Part shown: one piece after another, positions 35,306-44,025 of the stretch
How positions within the stretch are numbered: position 1 is the first letter of the stretch
Layout of the letters: each line of letters begins with the position of its first letter
Assembly (NCBI RefSeq): GCF_900102815.1
Contig: NZ_FNGF01000006.1
Location: 248,001-312,000 of the forward strand
Reading direction: 5' to 3'
DNA length: 64,000 nt
Source of the DNA: Glycomyces sambucus
GTDB lineage: Bacteria; Actinomycetota; Actinomycetes; Mycobacteriales; Micromonosporaceae
The notes under the pieces: model-generated
The model's input: only the letters and a program-made list of their open reading frames with translations
Databases searched by the model: none
Told to the model about the DNA's origin: nothing
Program-made: the position numbers and the translations under genes

Positions 35306-36380
35306 CGCGCGCCATGCGGTCGGCGCGGTCGGCGGCGGCGAGGGCGTCGAGGACCTCGTCGAGGGCGCCGTCCATGACCTGGTCGAGGTTGTACGCGGTG
35401 AACCCGATGCGGTGGTCGGTGAGCCGGTTCTGCGGGAAGTTGTAGGTGCGGATGCGCTCGGAGCGGTCGGCGGTGCGCACCTGGAGGAGCCGGGCGGCGC
35501 CGGCCGCGGCGGCGGCCTCCTCCTGCTGCTTGGCGAGGAGGCGGGCGCGCAGGACCTTGATCGCGGCCTCCTTGTTCTGGAGCTGGCTCTTCTCGTTCTG
35601 CGAGGTGACGACCACGCCGGTGGGCACGTGGGTGAGGCGCACGGCCGAGTCGGTGGTGTTGACGGACTGGCCGCCGGGGCCCGAGGACCGGTACACGTCG
35701 ACCCGGACGTCGTTCATGTTCAGCTCGAAGTCGACCTCCTCGGCCTCGGGCATGACCACGACCGCGGCCGCGGACGTGTGCACCCGGCCCTGGGACTCGG
35801 TGACGGGCACGCGCTGGACGCGGTGGACCCCGCCCTCGAACTTCATGCGCGACCACACGCCGTTGCCGCCCTCGGGGTTGCCCTTGGTGCGCACGGCGAT
35901 CGAGGAGTCCTTGACGCCGCCGAGGTCGGTGGGCACCATCTCCAGGGTCTCCACGGCCCAGCCCTGGCGCTCGAAGTAGCGCAGGTACATGCGCATGAGG
36001 TCGCCCGCGAACAGGCCGGACTCCTCGCCGCCCGCGCCGGCCTTGATCTCGATGATGACGTCCTTGGAGTCGTCGGGGTCGCGCGGGACCAGCAGCTCGG
36101 CGAGCTTCTCCTCCAGCACGGGGATGCGCTGGCGCAGGCCCTCGGCCTCGGCGGCGAAGTCGGCGTCCTCCTTGGCGAGCTCCTCGGCGGTCTCCAGGTC
36201 GTCCTTGGCCGCGGCGATGTCCTCGGCGGTCTTGGCGATCGGGGACAGCTCGGCGTAGCGGCGGCCGACCCGCCGGGCCTGGGCCGGGTCGGCGTGCAGG
36301 GCGGGGTCGCCCATCTGGACCTCGAGGTCGCGGTACTCGGCGAGCAGCGACGCCAGGCGGTTGTCGGCAGCGGTCGTCAT
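35295..36380 (-). CDS. prfA: Peptide chain release factor 1
   Basis: 361 residues. Recognises UAA and UAG and triggers peptidyl-tRNA hydrolysis. PVT tripeptide (192-194) for stop-codon reading, as in RF1 rather than the SPF of RF2, and GGQ at 236-238. [23 protein letters not shown] and the C-terminal [14 protein letters not shown] are standard. The ATG at 36380 has AAGGAA in front. An in-frame upstream extension crosses the rpmE terminator and is discarded. Confidence 0.97.
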   Translation of the reverse strand: MTTAADNRLASLLAEYRDLEVQMGDPALHADPAQARRVGRRYAELSPIAKTAEDIAAAKDDLETAEELAKEDADFAAEAEGLRQRIPVLEEKLAELLVPRDPDDSKDVIIEIKAGAGGEESGLFAGDLMRMYLRYFERQGWAVETLEMVPTDLGGVKDSSIAVRTKGNPEGGNGVWSRMKFEGGVHRVQRVPVTESQGRVHTSAAAVVVMPEAEEVDFELNMNDVRVDVYRSSGPGGQSVNTTDSAVRLTHVPTGVVVTSQNEKSQLQNKEAAIKVLRARLLAKQQEEAAAAAGAARLLQVRTADRSERIRTYNFPQNRLTDHRIGFTAYNLDQVMDGALDEVLDALAAADRADRMARGAE

Positions 36381-36426
36381 GTCAGGTTCCTTACGGAGAG
36401 AGCCTTGCGAACGGTCATCGGAGACG

Positions 36427-36465
36427 AAAAACGCGGCGCCCGCGTCAACAGACACGAGCGCCGCG
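36427..36465 (-). terminator. rpmE terminator with T tract
   Basis: On the minus strand: CGCGGCGC (complement of 36458-36465), an 18-base loop, GCGCCGCG (complement of 36432-36439), then five T (36427-36431). It starts 8 bases past the rpmE stop and ends before prfA. Confidence 0.75.
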
Positions 36466-36473
36466 AGGCAAAG

Positions 36474-36704
36474 CTACTTGCCGGCCTGGGCCTTCTCGGC
36501 AGCCTTGGCGTAGCGGGCCTTGAACTTGGCCACGCGACCGCCGGTGTCGAGGATGCGCTGCTTGCCGGTGTAGAACGGGTGGCACTTGTTGCAGGTCGCC
36601 GCCTGGATCTTGCCGCTGGCCACCGTCGACCGGGTGGTGAACGCGTTCCCGCAGGAGCAGGTCACCTCGGTGACGACGTACTCAGGGTGGATGCCCTCTT
36701 TCAT
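36474..36704 (-). CDS. rpmE: 50S ribosomal protein L31
   Basis: 76 residues, [22 protein letters not shown]... with CSC and CNKC cysteines for zinc (the C+ form) and the [20 protein letters not shown] signature. AAGGGAAG lies before the ATG at 36704. A TTGACT -35-like element at 36779-36784 has no convincing -10 partner. Genes for zinc-binding L28 and L31 are both present in the window; no cysteine-free paralogue or Zur-type box was seen. Confidence 0.96.
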   Translation of the reverse strand: MKEGIHPEYVVTEVTCSCGNAFTTRSTVASGKIQAATCNKCHPFYTGKQRILDTGGRVAKFKARYAKAAEKAQAGK

Positions 36705-36821
36705 GACTTCCCTTTCATATCGGTCGCCGGGTCGGCTTCGCCGTGAACCGGTACCGCGTTTCGCCCCGGAGGGCGCTTAGTCAAAGTGCGCGACCTGCGC
36801 ACCAGCGTTCAATGGTAAGGC

Positions 36822-36852
36822 GTGAGGCCGCTCTCAACCAGGGCGGCCTCAC
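36822..36852 (-). terminator. Hairpin after rho
   Basis: GTGAGGCCGC (36822-36831) and GCGGCCTCAC (36843-36852), perfect 10-bp arms around 11 bases, beginning nine bases past the rho stop. No T run follows. Confidence 0.6.
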
Positions 36853-36861
36853 ACTTCGCGG

Positions 36862-38799
36862 TCAGTCGCCCGGCGTGCTCTTGACGATGGACATCAGGAA
36901 CTCGGCGTTCGTCTGGGTCTTCTTCAGCCGGTCGATGAGCAGCTCGATCGCCTGCTGCGGCTCCAGCGAGGACAGGACCCGGCGGAGCTTGAGCATGACC
37001 GCCTGCTCCTCGGGGCTCATCATGAGCTCGTCCTTGCGGGTGCTCGACTGGTGCACGTCGATCGCGGGCCAGGTGCGCTTCTCGGCGATCTTCCGGTCCA
37101 GCTTGAGCTCGGCGTTGCCGGTGCCCTTGAACTCCTCGAAGATGACCGTGTCGCCCATGGAGCCGGTCTCGACCAGCGCCGTGCCGATGATCGTCAGCGA
37201 ACCGCCGTGCTCGATGTTCCGCGCGGCGCCCAGGAAGCGCTTCGGCGGGTAGAGCGCGGTCGAGTCGATGCCGCCGGACAGGATGCGTCCGGACGCGGGC
37301 GACGAGTTGTTGTACGCGCGGCCCAGGCGGGTGATCGAGTCGAGCAGCACGACCACGTCGTGGCCGAGCTCCACGAGGCGCTTGGCGCGCTCGATGGCCA
37401 GCTCGGCGACCGTGGTGTGGTCCGACGGCGGGCGGTCGAAGGTCGAGGCGATGACCTCGCCCTTCACCGAGCGCTGCATGTCGGTGACCTCTTCGGGCCG
37501 CTCGTCCGCGAGGACCACCATGAGGTGGCACTCGGGGTTGTTCGTGGTGATCGCGTTCGCGATCGCCTGGAGCACCATCGTCTTGCCGGCCTTGGGCGGG
37601 GAGACGATGAGGGCGCGCTGGCCCTTGCCGATCGGGGCCACGAGGTCTATCACCCGCGTGGTCAGCGCGTTCGGCTCGGTCTCCAGGCGCAGGCGCTCCT
37701 GCGGGTACAACGGCGTGAGCTTGTAGAACTCGTCGCGCTTCTTCGCGTCCTCGGGGTTCATGCCGTTGACGGTGTCGAGGCGCACGAGCGGGTTGTACTT
37801 CTCGCGGCGCTGCTTGGCCTGCTGGCTGTTGCCGTTCCCGGGCTCCTCGCCGCGGGTGGGCTTGACCGCGCCGGTGATGGCGTCGCCGCGGCGCAGCCGG
37901 TACTTGCGGACCTGCGACATCGAGACGTACACGTCGTCCGGTCCGGCCAGGTAGCCGGTGGTGCGGATGAACGCGTAGTTGTCGAGGATGTCGAGGATGC
38001 CGGCGACCGGGACGAGGAGCTCGTCGTTCTGCTGCGGCTGGCCGCCGCGCTGCTCGGCCTCGTCGCGCCCGCCGCGCTGGCGGCGGTCGGAGCGGTCGCG
38101 GCGCTTGCGGCGGCGGCCTTCGCCGTCCCCGTCGCGGGGACCGCGGTCGTCGTCGTAGTCGTCCCGCTCATTGCGCTCGTTGCGGCGCTCGCGCGACTCG
38201 CTCCGGGCCTCGGGCTGCTCGTCGCGGCGGCCGTTCTCGCGACCCTCCGGGCGCCCGTTCTCACGGGTGCGGCGGCGGCGCTGCGGCCGGTCCTCATCGG
38301 ACTCGATCACGGCGACGGACGCGGGGGCCTCGGCGGCCCCGGTCTCGGCGACGTCCTGCGAGCTCGACTGGGACTCCTGGCGGCGACGCGGCTGAGGCGG
38401 GCCGGCCGGGCGGGTGGCCCGGCGGACGGCGGTGCCGCCCTTGGCATCGGCGCTCTCGGAGCCGTTGTCGCTCGGCGCGGAGTCGACAGTGGTCTGCGGA
38501 CCCTCGGCGGTCGGTGTGTGTTCGGAGTCAGGCACTGGCGGGGCCTCCTGTTCTGCGCGGGCACCGCCGGGCTGCGAGCCCGCATCCTGCCGTTCCTGGA
38601 TGGCGGCGATCAGCTCGCTCTTGCGCATCCGGCCAACGCCGGTGATGCCGAGCGATTGGGCCATCTGCTGGAGCTCGGGCATCAGCAGAGATGCCAGACC
38701 GGTTCCTGCCCGACGGCGCTTCTTGGCCTCCGGAGTTTCTTCCGAAGCAGACGCCGCATCGCTCATCCGGTCCGACGTCGTGCCGGTGGTGTCGCTCAA
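36862..38799 (-). CDS. rho: Transcription termination factor Rho
   Basis: 645 residues. Hexameric RNA helicase that ends transcription. An N-terminal Rho_N helix domain (about 35-72) is interrupted from the RNA-binding domain (about 255-325) by roughly 180 charged, Arg/Asp/Glu/Gln-rich residues, the insertion typical of high-GC Gram-positive Rho. Walker A PPKAGKT at 401-407, Q-loop and R-loop regions ASTFDRPPSDHTTVAELA and DSITRLGRAYN follow. Start is probably TTG 38799, because AAGGAA lies four bases before it; a later ATG at 38766 is the alternative. Stands as its own unit between thrB and rpmE. Confidence 0.95.
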   Translation of the reverse strand: MSDTTGTTSDRMSDAASASEETPEAKKRRRAGTGLASLLMPELQQMAQSLGITGVGRMRKSELIAAIQERQDAGSQPGGARAEQEAPPVPDSEHTPTAEGPQTTVDSAPSDNGSESADAKGGTAVRRATRPAGPPQPRRRQESQSSSQDVAETGAAEAPASVAVIESDEDRPQRRRRTRENGRPEGRENGRRDEQPEARSESRERRNERNERDDYDDDRGPRDGDGEGRRRKRRDRSDRRQRGGRDEAEQRGGQPQQNDELLVPVAGILDILDNYAFIRTTGYLAGPDDVYVSMSQVRKYRLRRGDAITGAVKPTRGEEPGNGNSQQAKQRREKYNPLVRLDTVNGMNPEDAKKRDEFYKLTPLYPQERLRLETEPNALTTRVIDLVAPIGKGQRALIVSPPKAGKTMVLQAIANAITTNNPECHLMVVLADERPEEVTDMQRSVKGEVIASTFDRPPSDHTTVAELAIERAKRLVELGHDVVVLLDSITRLGRAYNNSSPASGRILSGGIDSTALYPPKRFLGAARNIEHGGSLTIIGTALVETGSMGDTVIFEEFKGTGNAELKLDRKIAEKRTWPAIDVHQSSTRKDELMMSPEEQAVMLKLRRVLSSLEPQQAIELLIDRLKKTQTNAEFLMSIVKSTPGD

Positions 38800-39314
38800 T
38801 GGATTCCTTCCCTGGCGGAACTTCGAATGGGATTCGAGGAGTTTCCGCGTCTTTCAAATAGCCGCAATGCCGATGTTCTGGTCTGCGTCCCGCCATCGCT
38901 TCGACCGCCTCGGCCCTGCCGGGCGCGGCGGATGGAAGACGACGGTTGACACCGGGTGCAACACCCCTGGGCTGTCCGCTGAGCGGACGGTCCTGATCGA
39001 GGCTCTGTGACCGGCGGGCTGGCGCTGAATGATCGTGCACGGTGAGACACGTGCCGCCGATCCCCGCTGATTGCGATCCATGCGGACAGCGGCTGTTCCT
39101 TCGTCGAAACCGTGCCATGCCACGCTGGAGCTATGCAAAGTCACAAATCCATGGTTGAGGGTGATGACCCAAACAAGAGATCAGGCGTGCGCTGGATGCG
39201 CCGCAGCTGTTGTGACCACAAGCATAAGCAAGGCTTCGAGCAGTCACGACACCGGGTGGTCGTCTAACTGGAATAGTAGCGCACTCCCGCCATTCCCAAC
39301 AACGGACCCGAGGA
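38800..39314 (-). other. 515-base rho leader region
   Basis: No gene with family resemblance in any frame. The part nearest thrB (39060-39310) is lower in G+C than the rest of the window. A promoter just after thrB would give rho a leader of about 465 bases. Two hairpins stand side by side in it: GGGTG/CACCC (38954-38966) and GTCCGC/GCGGAC (38974-38988). Long leaders fit the known autoregulation of rho by premature termination, but the mechanism here is inferred. Confidence 0.5.
39273..39302 (-). promoter_or_regulatory. Candidate rho promoter
   Basis: Minus strand: -35 TTGTTG (39297-39302), 18-base spacer, -10 TACTAT (39273-39278), 13 bases past the thrB stop. Predicted start near 39266. Confidence 0.45.
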
Positions 39315-40217
39315 TCACTCGTTCACAACGGCGGGGACCTGCACGGCGCCGTCGGCGACTCGCAGGCGCCGCAGCTCGAAGCCCGGTGGGGCTTCGGGGA
39401 CCTCGGCGCCGTCGACCGTCAGCGCGAGCACAGTGGGCCCCGCGCCCGAGACCGCGGCGGCGATCCCGGCGGTGCGCAGCTCTTTCAACAAGCGCGCGCT
39501 CTCGGGCATTCCCGAGGCGCGGAACCGCTGGTGGAGGCGGTCGTCGGTGGCCTCGAACAGCCGCGAGGGCTGGCGCGAGACGGCCGCGACGAGCAGCGCG
39601 GCGCGGGAGAGGTTGAACACCGCGTCGGCGTGCGCGACCTTCTCCGGGAGCGCGGCGCGGGCGACCGAGGTCAGGCCCTTCGACCGCGGGATGTAGACCC
39701 ACGGGTGGATGCGCGGCGACGGGTCGAGCGCGACCGCCTTCGCGCCGTCCTCAGTGGAGTACGCGATGGCGAAGCCGCCGAGCAGGCACGGGGCCACGTT
39801 GTCCGGATGGCCCTCGATCTCGCTGGCGAGGACCAGCTTCTGGCCGCGCGTCATGCCGGCGCCCGCGAGCGCGTCGGCGAGCATGATGCCCGCGACGATC
39901 GCCGCCGACGAGGAGCCGAGGCCGCGCGCGTGCGGAATCCTGTTGCGGCACTTGATCTTCAGGCCCGGGGCCGCGAGGTCGAGTGTCGTGAAGGTACGGA
40001 GCATGGCGGCGGCGACGAGGTGGCGCTCGTCGCCGGGGACGGTGCCGACCCCCTCGCCCTCGACCTCGACGGTGATCGCGGTGCCGCTCGTGGCCTCGGC
40101 CGAGACCTCGTCGCAGAGGTCGAGCGCGAGGCCGAGCGAGTCGAAGCCCGGTCCGAGGTTCGCTGACGTGGCCGGGACGCGGACCGTCGCGCGCGGCCCG
40201 GTGCTGAAGGACTCCAA
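39315..40217 (-). CDS. thrB: Homoserine kinase
   Basis: 300 residues of the GHMP kinase fold. Phosphorylates homoserine for threonine synthesis. ATVRVPATSANLGPGFDSLGLALDL is motif 1, PHARGLGSSSAAIVAG the phosphate loop (motif 2), and AAVSGAGPTVLAL motif 3. Start is TTG 40217, one base after the thrC stop; no ATG or GTG is available before the first conserved strand. Last gene of hom-thrC-thrB. Confidence 0.95.
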   Translation of the reverse strand: MESFSTGPRATVRVPATSANLGPGFDSLGLALDLCDEVSAEATSGTAITVEVEGEGVGTVPGDERHLVAAAMLRTFTTLDLAAPGLKIKCRNRIPHARGLGSSSAAIVAGIMLADALAGAGMTRGQKLVLASEIEGHPDNVAPCLLGGFAIAYSTEDGAKAVALDPSPRIHPWVYIPRSKGLTSVARAALPEKVAHADAVFNLSRAALLVAAVSRQPSRLFEATDDRLHQRFRASGMPESARLLKELRTAGIAAAVSGAGPTVLALTVDGAEVPEAPPGFELRRLRVADGAVQVPAVVNE

Positions 40218-40218
40218 G

Positions 40219-41301
40219 CTAGAGCCCCAGCGCGGTCGCGGTCTTGAGCACGTCGACCGGGACGGTCTGCGGCTGCGGCGCGGTGGAGACGGCCCAGTCG
40301 GGGTCCTTGAGGCCGTTCCCGGTGACGGTGCAGACGATGGTCTGCCCCGGCTCGATCCACCCGGCCTCGGCCTGCTTGAGCAGGCCCGCCACCGAGGCGG
40401 CGGAGGCGAGCTCGACGAAGACGCCCTCGGAGCGGGCGAGGAGCATGTACGCGGCGTGGATCTCGCGGTCGGTGGCGGCGATGATGTCGCCGTTGGACTC
40501 CCGCTTCGCGTCGAGGGCCTTGGTCCAGGACGCGGGGTTGCCGATGCGGATCGCGGTGGCGATGGTCTGCGGGTGCTCCACGACGCGGCCGTCGACGATC
40601 GGGGCCGAGCCGGCGGCCTGGACGCCGAGCATCCGCGGCAGCTTCGTCGCGGCGCCGGCGGCGTGGTCCTCGTTGTAGCCCAGCCAGTACGCGGTGATGT
40701 TCCCGGCGTTGCCGACCGGGAGGCAGTGGAGGTCGGGGGCGTCGCCGAGGACCTGCACGACCTCGTACGCGGCGGTCTTCTGCCCGAGGATGCGGTTGTA
40801 GTTCAAGTGGTTGACGAGGGTCACCGGGTACTCGATCGCGAGCTTGTCGGCGATGGTGAGGCAGTCGTCGAAGTTGCCGTCGACCTGGAGGACCTTCGCG
40901 CCGTGGACGAGCGCCTGGGCGAGCTTGCCGAGGGCGATCTTCCCGGCCGGGATGAGCACCGCGCAGGTGATCCCGGCGCGCGCGGCGTAGGCCGCGGCCG
41001 ACGCCGACGTGTTGCCGGTGGAGGCGCAGATGACGGCCTTCGAGCCGTCCTCGACGGCCTTGGACACCGCGAGCGTCATCCCGCGGTCCTTGAAGGACCC
41101 GGTCGGGTTGAGGCCCTCGATCTTGAGGTACACGTCGCAGCCGGTGCGGGCCGACAGCGACGGGACGGGCAGGAGCGGCGTGCCGCCCTCCTGGAGCGTG
41201 ACGACGGGGGTGGCGTCCGAGACCGGGAGCCGGTCGCGGAACTCCTCGATCAGGCCGCGCCACCCCGGGCGCATGGCGGCGTTGTGCACGGAAGCGGACA
41301 T
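40219..41301 (-). CDS. thrC: Threonine synthase
   Basis: 360 residues, PLP-dependent. Converts O-phosphohomoserine to threonine. The PLP lysine is in [13 protein letters not shown] (about 48-60); [34 protein letters not shown] and [13 protein letters not shown] are conserved. The short form (about 350-360) typical of actinobacteria. Start ATG 41301, six bases past the hom stop. Confidence 0.96.
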   Translation of the reverse strand: MSASVHNAAMRPGWRGLIEEFRDRLPVSDATPVVTLQEGGTPLLPVPSLSARTGCDVYLKIEGLNPTGSFKDRGMTLAVSKAVEDGSKAVICASTGNTSASAAAYAARAGITCAVLIPAGKIALGKLAQALVHGAKVLQVDGNFDDCLTIADKLAIEYPVTLVNHLNYNRILGQKTAAYEVVQVLGDAPDLHCLPVGNAGNITAYWLGYNEDHAAGAATKLPRMLGVQAAGSAPIVDGRVVEHPQTIATAIRIGNPASWTKALDAKRESNGDIIAATDREIHAAYMLLARSEGVFVELASAASVAGLLKQAEAGWIEPGQTIVCTVTGNGLKDPDWAVSTAPQPQTVPVDVLKTATALGL

Positions 41302-41307
41302 CTCGTC

Positions 41308-42585
41308 CTATTCTCCTTCGACGCGCATGACGCTGGTGACCTGGTGCACCGACGTCAGCTGCGACAGTTCGTCCACGGTGTCCGACAACTGCTTGTCGGC
41401 GGCCGTGTGGGTGACCACCACCAGCTGGGCGTCGTCGCCGCGGCCGGACTGGTGGACGGTGGCGAGGCTGACGCCGTGGTGGGCGAAGGTGGCCGCCACG
41501 CGGGCGAGCACGCCGGGCTCGTCCACTACGTCGAGGCTGACGTGGTAGCGGGTGCGGGCCTCGCCGATGGGTTTCACCGGCAGGTCCTGGTAGGCGGCCT
41601 CGGGCGGGAACGCGGTGATCCCGCCGCGCTTGTTGCGCGCCACGGCCACGATATCGCCGAGCACGGCCGACGCGGTCTCGGTGCCGCCCGCTCCCGCTCC
41701 GTAGAACATGAGGCGGCCGGCGGACTCCGCCTCGACGAACACGGCGTTGTAGGCGCCGTTGACGTTCGCGAGCGGGTGGTTGCGCGGGATCATCGCCGGG
41801 TGGACGCGCACGGACACGCCGTCGGCCTCCCGGGTGGCGATGCACAGCGGCTTGACGACGCGGCCCTCGGCCGCGGCCGAGGCGATGTCGGCGGCGGAGA
41901 CGCCGCGGATGCCCTCGCGGTAGACCTCGCCGAGGTCGATGTGGGTGTGGAACGCGAGCGAGGCGATGAGCGCGGCCTTCGCGGCGGCGTCGTAGTTGTC
42001 GACGTCGGCGGTCGGGTCGGCCTCGGCGTACCCCAGTTCGGTGGCCTCGCCCAGGGCCTCCTCGAAGGAGGCGCCGGACTGCGACATCTTGCTGAGGATG
42101 TAGTTGGTGGTGCCGTTGACGATCCCCAGGACCCGGTTGATCGTGTCGCCGTGCAGCGACTCGCGCAGCGGGCGCATGAGCGGGATCGCGGCCGCGGCGG
42201 CGGCCTCGTAGTAGAGGTCGGCGCCGCCGGCCTTCGCGGCGGCCGACAGGGCCGGGCCGTCCTCGGCGAGCAGGGCCTTGTTCGCCGTCACCACGGACTT
42301 GCCCTCGCCGAGGGCGGTGGTGATCCAGGTGCGGGCGGGCTCGATGCCGCCGGCGACCTCCACGACGATGTCGACGTCCTCGCGCTTGACCAGGCCCAGC
42401 GCGTCGTTGGTGAACATCTCCGGCCCGACCGGCAGGTGCGAGCGGTCCCGGTCGAGGCGGCGCACGGCGATGCCGGCGATCTCGACCGGCTCGCCCACGC
42501 GCGCGGCCAGCTCCTCCCCGCGCGTTCGCATGAGGCGTACGACTTCACTGCCGACGTTGCCGCATCCGAGTAGCGCGAGTCTCAT
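41308..42585 (-). CDS. hom: Homoserine dehydrogenase
   Basis: 425 residues. NAD(P)-dependent reduction of aspartate semialdehyde to homoserine. LALLGCGNVGSEVVRLM is the dinucleotide-binding loop, VVTANKALLAEDG and GIVNGTTNYILSKMSQ the substrate-site motifs, and DPTADVDNYDAAAKAALIASLAF the catalytic core. Residues about 345-425 form an ACT domain (YHVSLDVVDEPGVLARVAATF), the site of threonine feedback in this family. Start ATG 42585, 42 bases after the lysA stop. Confidence 0.97.
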   Translation of the reverse strand: MRLALLGCGNVGSEVVRLMRTRGEELAARVGEPVEIAGIAVRRLDRDRSHLPVGPEMFTNDALGLVKREDVDIVVEVAGGIEPARTWITTALGEGKSVVTANKALLAEDGPALSAAAKAGGADLYYEAAAAAAIPLMRPLRESLHGDTINRVLGIVNGTTNYILSKMSQSGASFEEALGEATELGYAEADPTADVDNYDAAAKAALIASLAFHTHIDLGEVYREGIRGVSAADIASAAAEGRVVKPLCIATREADGVSVRVHPAMIPRNHPLANVNGAYNAVFVEAESAGRLMFYGAGAGGTETASAVLGDIVAVARNKRGGITAFPPEAAYQDLPVKPIGEARTRYHVSLDVVDEPGVLARVAATFAHHGVSLATVHQSGRGDDAQLVVVTHTAADKQLSDTVDELSQLTSVHQVTSVMRVEGE

Positions 42586-42627
42586 CGCTGGTGTCCTCTT
42601 TCCGTGGTGTGGCGCGGAGCGCCCGGG

Positions 42628-44025
42628 CTAGCCGACGTCGAGTCGAAGGAGATCGTCGACCGTTTCACGTGCCAGGATCACCCGGGCCTGGCCGTCGCGG
42701 ACTGCGACGACCGGCGGGCGCGGCACGTGGTTGTAGTTCGAGCCCATGGAGCGGCAGTAGGCGCCGGTCCCCGGGACCGCGAGCAGGTCCCCCGGCCGCA
42801 CGTCCGCCGGGAGGAATTCATCTTTAACAACAATGTCGCCGGATTCGCAATGCTTTCCCACTACGCGGGCGAGCGCGGGCGTCGCGGCCGACGCCCGCGA
42901 GGCGAGCGTCGCCGAATAGGTGGCGTCGTAGAGCGCGGTCCGGATGTTGTCGCTGATGCCGCCGTCGACCGAGACGTACAGGCGCGACGCCCCGCCCGAG
43001 AGCGTCACGGGCTTGACCGTGCCGACCTCGTACAGCGTGAACATCGTCGGACCGATCAGGGTCCGGCCGGGCTCGATCGACAGGCGCGGGACGTCGATCC
43101 CGGCGGCCGCGCACTCGTCGGCGACGATCTTCCGCAGGCTCGCGGCGATCTCGGCGGGCGGCTGCGGGTCGTCCTGGGTCGTGTAGGCCATGCCGAAGCC
43201 GCCGCCGAGGTCGAGCTCGGCGAGGACCACGCCGAAGTCGGCCTGGAGCTTGGCCTGGAGGCGGGCCACGCGCGCGGCCGAGACCTCGAACGCGGCGGTG
43301 TCGAAGATCTGCGAGCCGATGTGCGAGTGCAGGCCCAGCAGGTGCAGGTGCTCGGCGGCGATGACGCGGCGCGCGGCGTCGTAGGCGACCCCGTCGGCCA
43401 GCGCGAACCCGAACTTCTGGTCCTCGTGGGCGGTGGCGATGAACTCGTGCGTGTGCGCCTCGACGCCCACGTTGACGCGGACCATCACGTTCGGGCGCTT
43501 CCCGAGCTCCTTCGCGATGGCCTCGAGCCGCTCGATCTCCTGGAACGAGTCGGCGACGATGCGGCCCACGCCGATCGCGACGGCCTGGTGCAGCTCCGCG
43601 GGGGACTTGTTGTTGCCGTGCAGGCCCAGGCGGGCGGGCTCGATCCCGGCCGCGAGGGCGACGGCGAGCTCGCCCGCGGTGCACACGTCGACGGACAGGC
43701 CCTCCTCCGCGGCGGCGCGGAGCACGGCCTTGGAGCAGAACGCCTTGGAGGCGTAGAAGACGTCGGCGTCGGCGAACGCCTCGGTCCAGGCGCGGCAGCG
43801 GGCGCGGAAGTCGTCCTCGTCGAAGACGTACGCGGGCGTGGCGAACTCGGCGGCGAGCTTCTCGACCGAGAGGCCGCCGATGTGCAGGACGCCGTCCTCG
43901 GCGCGTTCGACACCGCCCGACCACAGCTGCGGGAGGATCGCGTTGACGTCCTCGGGCACGCTGAGCCAGGACGGGCGCAGCGAGGCGAAGTCGCCGTGCA
44001 GTGCACCGGCTTCGTGGGTCCGCAT
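42628..44025 (-). CDS. lysA: Diaminopimelate decarboxylase
   Basis: 465 residues of the alanine-racemase-fold type III decarboxylases, the last step to lysine. PLP lysine in DVFYASKAFCSKAVLR, GLHGNNKSPAEL, HSHIGSQIFD, the ELDLGGGFGMAY glycine loop, IEPGRTLIG and VPGTGAYCRSMGSNYN. The ATG at 44025 shares one base with the argS stop (TAATG), a better start than the long in-frame extension to 44436, which is antisense-type shadow over argS. It links lysine and threonine branches in one run argS-lysA-hom-thrC-thrB. Confidence 0.96.
   Translation of the reverse strand: MRTHEAGALHGDFASLRPSWLSVPEDVNAILPQLWSGGVERAEDGVLHIGGLSVEKLAAEFATPAYVFDEDDFRARCRAWTEAFADADVFYASKAFCSKAVLRAAAEEGLSVDVCTAGELAVALAAGIEPARLGLHGNNKSPAELHQAVAIGVGRIVADSFQEIERLEAIAKELGKRPNVMVRVNVGVEAHTHEFIATAHEDQKFGFALADGVAYDAARRVIAAEHLHLLGLHSHIGSQIFDTAAFEVSAARVARLQAKLQADFGVVLAELDLGGGFGMAYTTQDDPQPPAEIAASLRKIVADECAAAGIDVPRLSIEPGRTLIGPTMFTLYEVGTVKPVTLSGGASRLYVSVDGGISDNIRTALYDATYSATLASRASAATPALARVVGKHCESGDIVVKDEFLPADVRPGDLLAVPGTGAYCRSMGSNYNHVPRPPVVAVRDGQARVILARETVDDLLRLDVG

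Noticed and set aside
36759-36784. rpmE promoter based on TTGACT at 36779-36784
   Set aside because: A good -35 by itself, but nothing resembling a -10 lies 16-19 bases downstream.
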